Positions 52,101 to 62,168 of a stretch of 64,000 nt of DNA are shown piece after piece. The stretch's first letter is position 1. Each line of letters opens with the position of its first letter. The notes under the pieces are model-generated. The model saw only the letters and a program-made list of their open reading frames with translations, had not been told where the DNA came from and ran no database searches. The stretch is taken from assembly GCA_036435485.1 (NCBI GenBank), contig CM071595.1:105950580-106014579 (forward strand), given 5' to 3'. Origin of the DNA: Saposhnikovia divaricata (Eukaryota; Streptophyta; Magnoliopsida; Apiales; Apiaceae). The translations under genes and the position numbers were made by a program.

Positions 52101-52487
52101 AGTTTGGATATCTTCTATAGCCGTATTCACACATTTTTCACAATCTTTTGCGGGAAGATCTCCTTGACAAAAAGTATAGGCATAGAGTTTTGGAGGGGTA
52201 AGTTGTTGTAACTTAGATGCGCCATTTTCAGTATTCTGACTAGTGGTGTATTTGTTTTTATAGTACCCTTGATTCTCTGCTGCATTTGATGCTAATTTAG
52301 ATAGGAGGACTTTGCGGTTGGCTTGAAACAAACTACTGTTGGCTTGAAACAAACTACTGGAATTCTCGGTTGTTCTGTTGCGACAAATATGATAGAGGTA
52401 CTCAGGTGCTGCAGCAGAGCATGGAACAATGGTGACTAGACAGCAGCAGAGCATGAATTGAACAACCATCTTATTGCAACTCCCCAT
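49126..52487 (-). pseudogene. Cysteine-rich receptor-like kinase (CRK/DUF26), seven exons, frameshifted
   Basis: Plasma-membrane receptor kinase with two extracellular Gnk2/DUF26 domains. Exons in coding order: 52487-51604, 51214-51074, 50924-50803, 50606-50396, 50089-49852, 49698-49545, 49455-49126, the typical CRK seven-exon layout; length is about 690 codons. Signal peptide at 52,487-52,410 ('MVVQFMLCCCLVTIVPCSAA'). The C-x8-C-x2-C motifs are 'CQGDLPAKDCEKC' and 'CKPDLPEAACSRC'. The transmembrane segment is 'VIVAIGAPVSVSLLIFLVYC'. Kinase: glycine loop 'IGAGGFGDVFK', lysine in 'EIAVKRLSK', 'IIHRDLKASNILLD' and 'VSDFGMARI'. Oddities: a one-base frameshift in exon 1 near 51,944-51,950 splits the two DUF26 domains. 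Residue D of the usual 'SDV.SFG' in subdomain IX is Y ('KSYVFSFGV', about 49,650). A 21-bp tandem duplication gives 'SLFQANSSLFQAN' (52,318-52,361). Probably a pseudogene unless the frameshift is an assembly error. Confidence 0.88.
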
Positions 52488-53118
52488 TGTTAGAAAAAGT
52501 TTACAAATAAAACTTTAATTATTTATTTAGAATAAAGATATATTACTAAAAGTTTTTAGGCCTTGGCATAAATGTATGGCATAAAAGGTCTATCATATAT
52601 AGCAGCTACCTGCACCATGATGCAGAAAACATGAAGCTCAGAAGCTTCCCGACTTTTTCTGCTTAGGATACTCCTCCCTACATCCTGATTATAATGACTA
52701 CAACCTTTCTAATATTAATTTAGCTTTTTCTTTTCTGGATAGTAATTATTAATATAGCTTATGTAATGTGATCAAGTCAAACATGATTTTTATTTTGAAC
52801 ATTTTTTGAAGTTTGAGGTACACACTTTTTGTACATTTTTTGTACATTTATTGCACATTTTTTAAAATTTGAGATAAAAAACTTTATAATTTATATAGTA
52901 GGTAGACTCCACGCACATAAATTTTGTTTTACTCTATTATGAGTTATACAAAAGTTTTAACTTACAAAAAAAAATTCATTATAATTCCTTATTTTATTAA
53001 TAATAAAATATTAATATAAACATTTTCATTCGTGTAAGTGAAGATGAAGTCTGTACACGTTATATCTCTTGGGACAATTATAAGCATGTAGGGTGCTTTG
53101 GCTACAAAATTTGGAACC
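52488..53118. other. Upstream flank of the CRK gene
   Basis: AT-rich promoter-side sequence. Short repeats of 'ttttttgtacattt' type lie at 52,800-52,870. No gene seen. Confidence 0.5.
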
Positions 53119-53126
53119 ACCTGAAA

Positions 53127-53775
53127 TCTCTATTCTAAAAGTCGGCGATTAATTGAGATTAATTGTCGATTAATCGCTATTCGGTAAGTCGGCGATTAAT
53201 TGTCGATTAATCGATATTCGGTCGGCCACCGTACAGATTTTATGAAAATCGGGCAAATAATCGTTTTTTGAAAAATCGCTCAAAAGTCGGTCAAAAATCG
53301 GATTTATCAATCAAAAATCGGATTAATCGGTCAAAAATCGGCCTCTTTGATAATAAAATTTGAAAAATATGTAGAAAAATAAATAAAAAAAAGCTTAAAA
53401 ATTATAAAATTGAATAAAATTTATGAAAAATGTTATTCTCATATATGAAATTACTATTTTAAACGGTTAAATCATGAATTTTATCAATTTTTTCTCTCAT
53501 ATTGACCCCAATTCAAAACTTAGATCTTAAAATTTATATTCACTTTAATAATGCTATATATTTTAAATATATTTGTATAAATATATGATAATTCTACATG
53601 TATAATCAAAAAAATAAAATAATTACGTATATTAATAATAATTATATTCCAAAATAATATTAAATTAGTTCTGATTAATGATCCGATTAATCATTTCGAT
53701 TAATTCCTGATTACCCGATTAATCCCTGGACGGTGCCTCCACCGATTAAGTCCGATTCCCGCTTTTTATAACACT
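53127..53775. mobile_element. hAT-like MITE with imperfect 8-bp target duplication
   Basis: The right end, reverse-complemented, starts AGTGTTATAAAAAGCGGG, the style of hAT termini. The left end 'tctctattctaaaagtcgg' is a decayed counterpart. Flanks 'acctgaaa' (53,119-53,126) and 'acctggaa' (53,776-53,783) match at 7 of 8 bases. The interior repeats 'gattaatcg' and 'tcaaaaatcgg' many times (53,140-53,345 and 53,675-53,760). No transposase. Confidence 0.55.
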
Positions 53776-53783
53776 ACCTGGAA

Positions 53784-56420
53784 TAATGTATCACTGTGTC
53801 AGGTACAATGACACATTGCTCCAGCTTCTAAATAATCCATTGCGCCTAGAGCATTGTTCCATTGCGGTTACAAATTCGATTTTTTTCAATTTTATTGATT
53901 CAATGTAATTTATATAATTAAGTTGATGGATGTGGTTTAAAAAAAAAGGTTGATAGTGTAATATGTTGTTTTTTCTCGAAATGTGCTTTCTAAATCTGTA
54001 GATTCGAAACAATATTTATTTAAATTATTAATAAGAAAAATCAACGAAAAATTTGAAAAAAATTGCAAAAAAATAATAAATATCAAAATATATGAAACTT
54101 AAAATATTTGTTATTATTTATTACAATAGTTTTTGTCTTAATAATTTTTTTAATATTATTATTTATTAATAGGGTGGCTAAAAAAATTAGAACCACCTGG
54201 AGCAATGTATCATTGCGACAGGTGCATTGATACATTGCTCCAAGCGCAATAATACATTACTCCAACTAATTCCTATTTACTAAAATTAATAAATCGAAGT
54301 TTAAAAAGATATGAAATACCAGACATTAAAATAATTTAAATTATAAATATTATAATTCTTATTTCAATGAGAAATATTTTCCATTTTTTCCTCAATTTTA
54401 TCATTGATTTATATTAATAACAAAAAATAAACATAAATTCCAAAAAGTTAAAAAACAACTAAGAATTGCCATTAAAAAAAATTGAAATTATTTGAACTTG
54501 TTAATATTAAATTTTCTTATTTATTAATATTATTGATATATATTTATTTGAATTATTAATAATAGAAAATAAAGTAAAATTTGAAGAAATAGAAAGTAAG
54601 ACCGAAAATGATTATTATACCCTTTATTTTAGTCGCAATGATACATTGCGCCAGAATTACACCCCAGCCCGCATTGTTTCTTCTTCTTTTCCGTATTAAA
54701 CCCTAAAAACACACAAACTCAGGCGATTCCAGCCGATTCTCAGGCGATTGCTTCGATTTCAGTCATCATGATCATCAATAGGTACATCTCAACACAATTT
54801 ATATACAAACACATACACACACGCACTTACACATGCACACACACATTATGAGTATTCATAATTATTATCTCGAATCCGACACTTCTACCATAATCCCTAT
54901 AAAATTTTATCGTCTCATCTAATGTGTCGAAAATCATATTAACACTTGGCACAACATTATTAATATTTGGAAATGTAAACCCACAATTTTTGTTTCCGAT
55001 ATTAATATCACCATCATCATCATCATTTTCTACATTCATCTTATTTTTACCAATATTAAAATTATTTTTTTCCCCATCATCATCCACATTCATCTTTTAC
55101 TTACCTACAATATCATAGACATCAACATCTATTATTTCATCACAAAATAATTTTCGAAAAATCGGATTTTTTTCAATGAGCGTAACAACTTCATAATCAT
55201 AATCATAAACATTATGCACCACACTAGATGAACTAGAATCATTAAATAAAAATGTAGCCATAAAAATAGAAAACTAGCCATTTTTTTGATAATATTTGAC
55301 CTCCAAATGATAAGCAAAAGTGTACTTTGAAACCTTAAAAGAATGTTGGGAGAATGCGAAAATGTTTTAAGGATGTTGGGAGAATGGGAGAATGTTTGAT
55401 TGAGGAGAAAGTGATGTTTCATTTGTAGGGTAAGTGGTCCTGACTGGAGCGATGTTTCATTGCGCTTAGAGCAATGTTTCATTGCCCCAGGTGCGCATTA
55501 AATGCAACCACCCATCGCCACCCACCTAATTTAATGCAAGTAAAATGTTTTGCTAGCGCAATGTTTCATTGCGCCAGACACACCTGGGGCAATGTTTCAT
55601 TGCGGCAGGAGCAATAATTTTTTATTTTTTATTTTTACTTAGAATGAATATTTATTAATTTAAAATTCAAAATATCATTTATACCGCATTATAATTACTT
55701 TTATTTATTATGGACTTTAAATTTTGAGCAATTAAATCGAAAAATACTCAAAATGTGTGAAACAATTATTTCAATAAAAATTCAATTCACTTAATTTGAA
55801 TATTTAGTTGTGATTTTTGTTTGTAATAAAAATGTATTTTGTATCCTTAACTTAAATAATCGTAAATTGATATGTACAAACTAGAGTACCGACTCGTTGA
55901 AAAACAGACGATAATAGTAATGTAAATGATAGTTCATTTATAAGAAGTTGAAATAATTATAAATTAATATATTTTTGAGACCTTATCAATTCAGTTAGAG
56001 TTTTATTTGATTAAGTCGCGAGTTAAAAATTATTTTAACCTTAAACTCAAGCAAATAACAATCTAATTGAATTGGTAAGATATTAATCATATTTTAACTT
56101 ACACATTAGTTATTCGAATATAGAATTATAAGGATTATTAATAAATAATTTCAATTACTTTTCTTTGAAATTATATAAACATATTTGTAATTCAGAAATT
56201 AGTTGCGGTTACTAAAATTATTTTGAAATCATATTAAAAAAGAATTATTCATTAAGTTTAAATTGTATTAAATAAAAATTTAATAAACCTAGGGCAATGT
56301 AACATTGCCCCAGGTGCAATCTAACAGTGCCCCAGGTGCAATGTAACATTGCCCCAAGTTTATTTTCCACCCAGCCCTGTCGCAATGTTACATTGCGCCT
56401 GGTGCAATGTTATATTACGC
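53784..56420. repeat. Dispersed short palindromic repeats GCAATGTWWCATTGC
   Basis: At least a dozen copies of a 15-bp palindrome, usually followed by 'gcc' or 'ccc' and 'aggtg', in 2.6 kb. Clear copies: 54,202-54,216, 54,634-54,648, 55,471-55,485, 55,559-55,573, 55,590-55,604, 56,294-56,308, 56,338-56,352 and 56,382-56,396. Degenerate ones lie at about 53,803-53,818, 53,840-53,860, 54,225-54,239, 54,245-54,260, 55,449-55,463, 56,316-56,330 and 56,404-56,418. The central bases vary (TAT, TTT, TAA, TTA, ATA) while the arms are kept. DNA between copies is otherwise AT-rich and unrelated; 55,613-56,290 holds nothing else that I see. Confidence 0.85.
54827..55261 (-). pseudogene. FAR1-related N-terminal fragment
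   Basis: A frame from the ATG at 55,261 ('MATFLFNDSSSSSVVHNVYD') meets a TAA just upstream of 55,093. It continues in phase as 'MNVDDDGEKNNFNIGKNKMN...' and then 'VNMIFDTLDETIKFYRDYGR' 'SVGFEI'. The last part fits the start of the FAR1 DNA-binding domain found in FAR1/FHY3-related proteins and in related Mutator-like transposases. A 'gtaagt' directly before the TAA could be a splice donor. The FAR1 domain stops soon after its start, with no downstream zinc-binding residues or transposase, so this is a truncated gene or transposon piece. A longer overlapping frame at 55,132-55,482 is in another phase and looks spurious. Confidence 0.5.
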
Positions 56421-56787
56421 CTGGTGGTTGTTCATCTGTAGTTCTGGACCTGCTCCCAGATATATATATGCAAGATGTATTTCGTTGTTTGCTATATTTC
56501 ATATAGGTCATGTTGCTCCAATGAGAACTTTAATTAGTATGAGATATGAGATCTATTCCTAACACTCATTTATATATCTCATCTTCATCCCCGCCATTAA
56601 TTAATTTTATTAATATTTCAAATTTTACAATTATCTTATTTCAACTTCAATCACCATCTTCGACTATCGTCAACTACCATCTCCGGCCACTAGTTCGGGC
56701 CATCACCACTAATCACCAACAACATATAGAAATCATCACAATTAACCGAAAATCACCAACATTAATTGAACAAAAATCATCAAAATC
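56421..56787. other. Intergenic, no gene seen
   Basis: A 91-codon plus-strand frame at 56,546-56,821 has no recognisable domain and runs into the LTR-like sequence at 56,788. Confidence 0.4.
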
Positions 56788-57180
56788 TGTTAGGTCCCGT
56801 AAAAGGGCCATTTTAAGCTAGAAGGGGGGGGGGTGAATAGCTTAATATCCAATTTAAAAATTATTATGGCGTTTTAAAATATTTTTCCCTTTTTAAAATA
56901 TTTTACCGAGTCGTTATGCAGTTTATAAGTGCAGAAATAAAAGACAAGGGAAGAAAATACTACAAAGGAGATTTTATCCTGGTTCGCGATGCCATAACCC
57001 CTAATGGATTCGCTCACCCCTACTCCAGTCCCCGAGCTCCTCTCCGGACTCGAGATTTTCCTTTAAAAATATCTCGCCCCTTTAGTAGGCGGAGAAGCCT
57101 TTACAACCCTATAAATATTGATCTTGGAACGTATCTCCAAGATACTACCTCACAATAAATATAAAAATCCACTGAAAAAC
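56788..57180 (-). repeat. LTR end remnant of a SIRE/Maximus-like copia element
   Basis: Begins TGTTAGGTCC and has a G-rich 'gaagggggggggg...tgaata' stretch about 35 bases in, then 'tggttcgcgatgccataacc' and 'cctaatggattcgctcaccc'. The same architecture recurs in the adjoining LTR (57,181 onward) and at 62,169. It is interrupted near 57,170 by the next LTR segment. Confidence 0.5.
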
Positions 57181-57677
57181 AACACCTAGAAGGGGGGGGT
57201 GAATAGGTGTTTATGGCTAACAATGGTTGTTTATGACCTGTTTGAAATTTTACCAGAAACAGCTTGCTATTTTCGATAACGCAGTTTACAAATGGCAAGC
57301 TGATTGTAACTAAAATGCAGTGTAGTATGAAATATGTAGAAAATTAAATATGACACAAGATCTTTTAGCCAGGTTTGACCCCTAATCCCCTATGGTCTAC
57401 GTCCTGGTCCCTTACCAAATTTGGTAAGAGAATATATTATTGATCAACTATAAAACCGATTACAAGATCCAACAATATATCTCCCTTACACCCTGCTGCT
57501 TACAAATGGCTTGCTGTTCCTGTGCTGAACTAACTCTCTAAGCAATACTTCCCAAGTATCCTTCTCTAGTCTAGTTCGACCCGCCCAAAACCTTAAGCCA
57601 ACCTTGTACAACAACAATTCAATACAACTTGAACAATACAAAGATTTGAATAAATACAACTCAACCTATGAACCCTC

Positions 57678-57740
<63 letters not shown>

Positions 57741-58793
57741 GTGTATATATGGGTTTGAAAGGTTTAGAAAGATTTTGCAATGTAAGCTTGGTTGGTTGTG
57801 TATAGCTTCTTGTTTCTACACTTGATGGATATTCAATAAAAATGGATAATTGGAACTGAACAAGACCATCCCTTAAATAGGTAAACAAGAACAATATCAA
57901 ACAAACAATTTTGAAGGCTCCAACGGATTAAAATGTAGCCGTTTATTGATTGAATAATAATGGAGCTAAAGAAGGTGGAAGGAGCTTTGAATATCAGTTG
58001 AGAGAATGAAGATGGAGCGTGTATTCAAGAGGTTATCATGAAGAGACAAGGCTATGTGGGTGTAATGAGTGGTGCATAAAATAAGGTAAAGTAGCCTTTA
58101 CCTTATTTTAAGTAAAAATTGGCTTGTCTCCCATTATATTGGAGATATGAGTACTAGCATGTTCAATATTATTTCAGAGGGCTCTTACAATGTTCTATCA
58201 ACTTTTCCACTGAATGCTTCTTGAAGAACCGAAAGGTTTATTTATTTCTGTCAGACAGAATCAGCTTGCTGTTTAAGCAACTGGCTTGCCAAACTGTCAC
58301 TGTATTGCAACTTTGGCTTGTTGTTTGTGACAAACTGATTATATAATCAGTAAGCTAATTTTCCCTGCAAAACCAAGTTAGTACAGTACCGAAATAACAT
58401 AGCAAGTTCATGTCAGCTTGTTGTTTTGGTTCTGGTGAGCTGAACAGATAGATGGCTTTATACTTTTGCATTTCCATATCATCAACCAAGTTTCCTGAGA
58501 GCATAGATATGTCGTTGATCTTTATCAGGAATTCTGAACAGTTGAAAATGGTTTGCTGTTTGCGTACTGATTGTGTGCAAATGGCTTGCCAAACTGTCAC
58601 TGTATTCTAACTTTGGCTTGCTGTTTGTGACAAACTGAATATACAATCAGGAAGCTATTATACCCTGCAAAACCAAGTTAGCACAATACGCTGTACAACC
58701 AAGTTAGCACAATACATGAATAACATGATGTTTTATATCAAACTACAAACAATCAGCTTGCTGAAAGTGATCATCAAAACCATAGAAGTATCA
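57181..58793 (-). repeat. 3' LTR region of copia-D
   Basis: The right border is set by the polypurine tract (AAAAAGGGGGAGA on the minus strand, 58,795-58,808); the LTR ends 'gtatca' on the plus strand at 58,793. The left border is uncertain. The segment starts with 'cctagaagggggggtgaata' and contains 'cccctaatcccctatggtct'. A roughly 290-bp internal duplication compares 58,265-58,400 with 58,552-58,740. Many 'gcttgctg' words occur (see findings). Confidence 0.55.
57681..57739. repeat. (TA)n microsatellite
   Basis: About 59 bp of TA dinucleotides inside the copia-D LTR region. Confidence 0.95.
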
Positions 58794-58891
58794 ATCTCCC
58801 CCTTTTTGATGATTACACAATATTTAGGAGAATAAAGTTACTCCCCCTAAATCCTTGCATATTAGAAATTTTTGATATAAAACAAACTCAT

Positions 58892-59008
58892 ATCTCACTT
58901 TGATACCTGCCATCAAGAATAAGATAAGCTAGCATAATTAAACATTGCTATCTCACTTAGATACCTGCCATCAAGAATAAGATAAGCTAGCATAATTAAA
59001 CATTGCCG
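58892..59008. repeat. 58-bp tandem duplication in the copia-D 3' untranslated part
   Basis: Unit beginning 'atctcactttgatacctgcc' at 58,892 is repeated from 58,950 with very few changes. It lies between the polypurine tract and the end of pol. Further pyrimidine runs on the plus strand at about 58,839 and 59,047 resemble extra polypurine tracts. Confidence 0.85.
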
Positions 59009-59199
59009 AATAGAATAACTTGTTAAAACAAGCAAATAAGTTCTCCTAATTTCTCCCCCTTAATCCATAAAAAAGAAACATTAGAGAAATAAGCATAGAG
59101 AAATAAAAACAAGTCATGATAATGGCATATAAAGAGTTCAAATACAAATGGTAATCCAATGTTACCCATTCTGTGCTTGTCAGCTTGCTGACTACACAG

Positions 59200-62168
59200 T
59201 ACACATGCCAAGCTCTCTTCATATGGCTAAAAATCTTTCTTCAGCTATTGGCTTTATGAAGATATCTGCTAGTTGAACTTCAGTTGAGACAAATACCAAC
59301 TCAATCTTTTTTTTGCAACATTATCTCTCAAGAAATGATGACGAACGTCAATATGCTTTGTTCTTGAATGATTCACAGGATTCTTTGAAATATTGATAGC
59401 GCTAGTGTTGTCACAATAGATTGGAATCTTGCAACACTTTATATCAAAATCCCTTAGAGTTTGAATCATCCATAAAATCTGAGAACAACAGCTACCAGCT
59501 GCTAGGTACTCTCCTTCGGCCGTGGATAAAGCAATAGAAGCTTGCTTTTTGCATTGCCATGAAACCAAACTTTGTCCAAGGAATGCATAAACACCACTTG
59601 TACTCTTTCTATCAGTTTGAGACCCTGCATAATCTGCATCACTATACCCAAAATGATCAAAAGTATTTGTGATAGGATAGAACAAACCAAGCTTAATAGT
59701 ATCACTTAAGTATCTAAATATTCTTTTAACCGCATTTAAGTGAGACTCTTTAGGGTTGGATTTAAACCTTGCACAAACACAGACACTATACATGATATCA
59801 GGTCTTGAGGCAGTTAAATATAGTAAACTTCCAATCATACCTCTATACCTTTTGACATCCACATCCTTACCATTTTCGTCTACAATGAGCTTGCTGTTTT
59901 GGGTCATAGGAGTTGTTTTTGCTTTTACATCCTCATATCCAAATCTTTTGAGCAGATTCTTTGTATACTTGGATTGATGCACAAAAATACCATCATTGAT
60001 TTGCTTGATTTGGAGACCCAAGAAATAATTGAGTTCCCCCATTATGCTCATGTCAAATTCATTGTGCATGCACTTAGAAAACCACTCATACATAGATTCA
60101 TTAGTAGATCCGAATATAATATCATCCACTTATATTTGTACAACAAGAATATCTTTACCATTTTGTTTTGTAAATAATGCGGGATCGATGTTACCTCGAA
60201 TGAATCCATTTTTGAGAAGAAACTTACTAAGCCTTTCATACCATGCTCTAGGGGCCTGCCTTAAACCATATAATGCCTTCTTGAGCTTGTAAACATAGTC
60301 ATGAAACTTCTCATGTTCGAATCCAGGAGGCTGTTTGACGTAGACTTCCTCATTCAGCACGCCATTTAAAAAAGCACTCTTTACGTCCATTTGATATAAC
60401 TTGAATTTATTGTAGCATGCATAAGCAAGAAGCATTCTGATTGATTCCAAACGAGCAATGGGAGCATATGTTTGATCAAAATCAATTCCTTCTTGTTGAT
60501 TATAGCCTTGAGCCACAAGCCTTGCCTTGTTTCGAGTTACAGTTCCAAACTCATCACTTTGTTCTTGAACACCCATTTGGTTCCAATGATAGAAGCATCT
60601 TCTGGTGGCTTTACATGTTCCCAAACATCACACCTCTCAAATTGGTTGAGTTCTTCTTGCATGGCCATGATCCAATTTTCATCTTCTAATGCTTCCTTGA
60701 CATTTTTGGGTTCTTCTTGAGTTAAAAAGGCAGCATGAGCACAAAAGTTTGCCTTTCCTCTCCTTGTTGTCATTCCATCAGTAATATCACCAATGACCAA
60801 CTATGGGGGATGATTCTTGACCGTCCTTGTTGACTTCGGTAAAGAATGTTGAGCTATTTCTGCGTGATTTGTCTTTCTCATCTTTCCTGGTGGTAAATGA
60901 TCTTCTCCATCATAGAGAGGTAGTTTCTCAATAGCCCTTGAACCTCTAGGACCTTCCAAAGTCATTTTTGCCATTTTAGAAATTGCATCTTCAACTTCAG
61001 CTTGCTGATTTGAACTTCCAGCTTGCTGATTGCCAGTATCTGCATCCTTCTTGGCTTGCTGACTTCCAGTTTCACCTTCAACTTCAGCTTGCTGATTGCC
61101 TGTATCTGCATATTTCTTGGCTTGCTGACTTCCAGTTTCAGGTTCAACTTTAGCTTGCTGATTTGAACTTCCAGCTTGCTGATCGCCAGTATCTGCATCC
61201 TTCTTGGCTTGCTGACTTCCAGTTTCAGCAGTGCTATTAGCTTGCTGATTTGATCCAGTAACTTGAGGTTGCATGCTTTCATTTTCGCCTGCAAATTCTT
61301 CCTCATCTCTTGGAAGATCATTGTTAGGTTCTTGAAAAGTAACATCAATAGATTCTTCAACAATACGTTTATTAACATTATAAACTCTATAAGCCCTACT
61401 TTTTAAAGAACAACCAAGAAATATAGCTTCATAAGATTTTGCATTGAATTTACCATCATTACAAATCGTCTTGAGCAGAAAACACTTTGAGCCAAAGATT
61501 TTGAAGTAACTCATGTTTGGCTTCTTTTTCCTCAACAATTCATAAGGAGTTTTGTCCAAAATAGGCCTGATTATAACTCGATTCAACAAATAGCATGCTG
61601 TATTCACAGCTTCGGTCCAAAAACTTCTAGGCATCTTGCTTTCTTGCAATAGAGTCCTTGCTGTTTCTTGAAGTGACCTATTCTTTCTTTCCACCACTCC
61701 ATTTTGTTGTGGATTCCTTGGAGCAGAAAATTCATAGGAGATTCCTCTTTCTTCACAATATGCAATAAAGTTCTCATTGATAAATTCACCTCCTCTATCA
61801 CTTCTTATACCTAAAAGTCTTGTATCAAGCTTATTCTCAAGTAATTTAATCAGCTTCTCAAACTCATTAAAAGCACAATCTTTAGTACGAAGAAACAATA
61901 CCAAAGTAAATCTAGAATAATCATCTACAATTACAAAACCATATTGTTTACCTCCCATACTCTTGTAAGATTCTGAACCAAATAAGTCCAAATGCAGAAG
62001 CTCTAAGGGTTTAGAAGTAGATACCATTTTCTTTGCTTTGTGTGTACTTCTAATCTGTTTGCCCAATTGGCAAGTTGAACAGACCTCAGTCTTAGCATAC
62101 TTCAGTTTGGGTAGTCCTCTGACCAGTTTCTTGCTTGATAATTTGTTAAGCAAATCCATGTGTGCATG
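59200..62168 (-). pseudogene. copia-D pol remnant: integrase, RT, RNase H
   Basis: SIRE/Maximus-like copia pol on the minus strand. Integrase and linker at 62,168-60,801 ('HLDLFGSESYKSMGGKQYGF', 'GIRSDRGGEFINENF', 'NPQQNGVVERKNRSLQETAR'), ending in a TAG at 60,801. RT starts at 60,800, shifts frame near 60,560, continues 60,624-60,130 ('QMDVKSAFLNGVLNEEVYV', 'KKALYGLRQAPRAWYERL') and stops at a TAA in the tyrosine position of the YVDD motif (60,130-60,132). From 60,129 the same frame resumes with VDDIIFGS and RNase H ('YSDADYAGSQTDRKSTSGVY'). It shifts again in an A-run near 59,310, the true tail reading on to about 59,226. The integrase-RT linker (61,260-60,990) is a tandem array of 'SQQAKKDADTGNQQA'-type units. 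Gag and protease are absent because another LTR abuts at 62,169. Non-functional. Confidence 0.9.
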
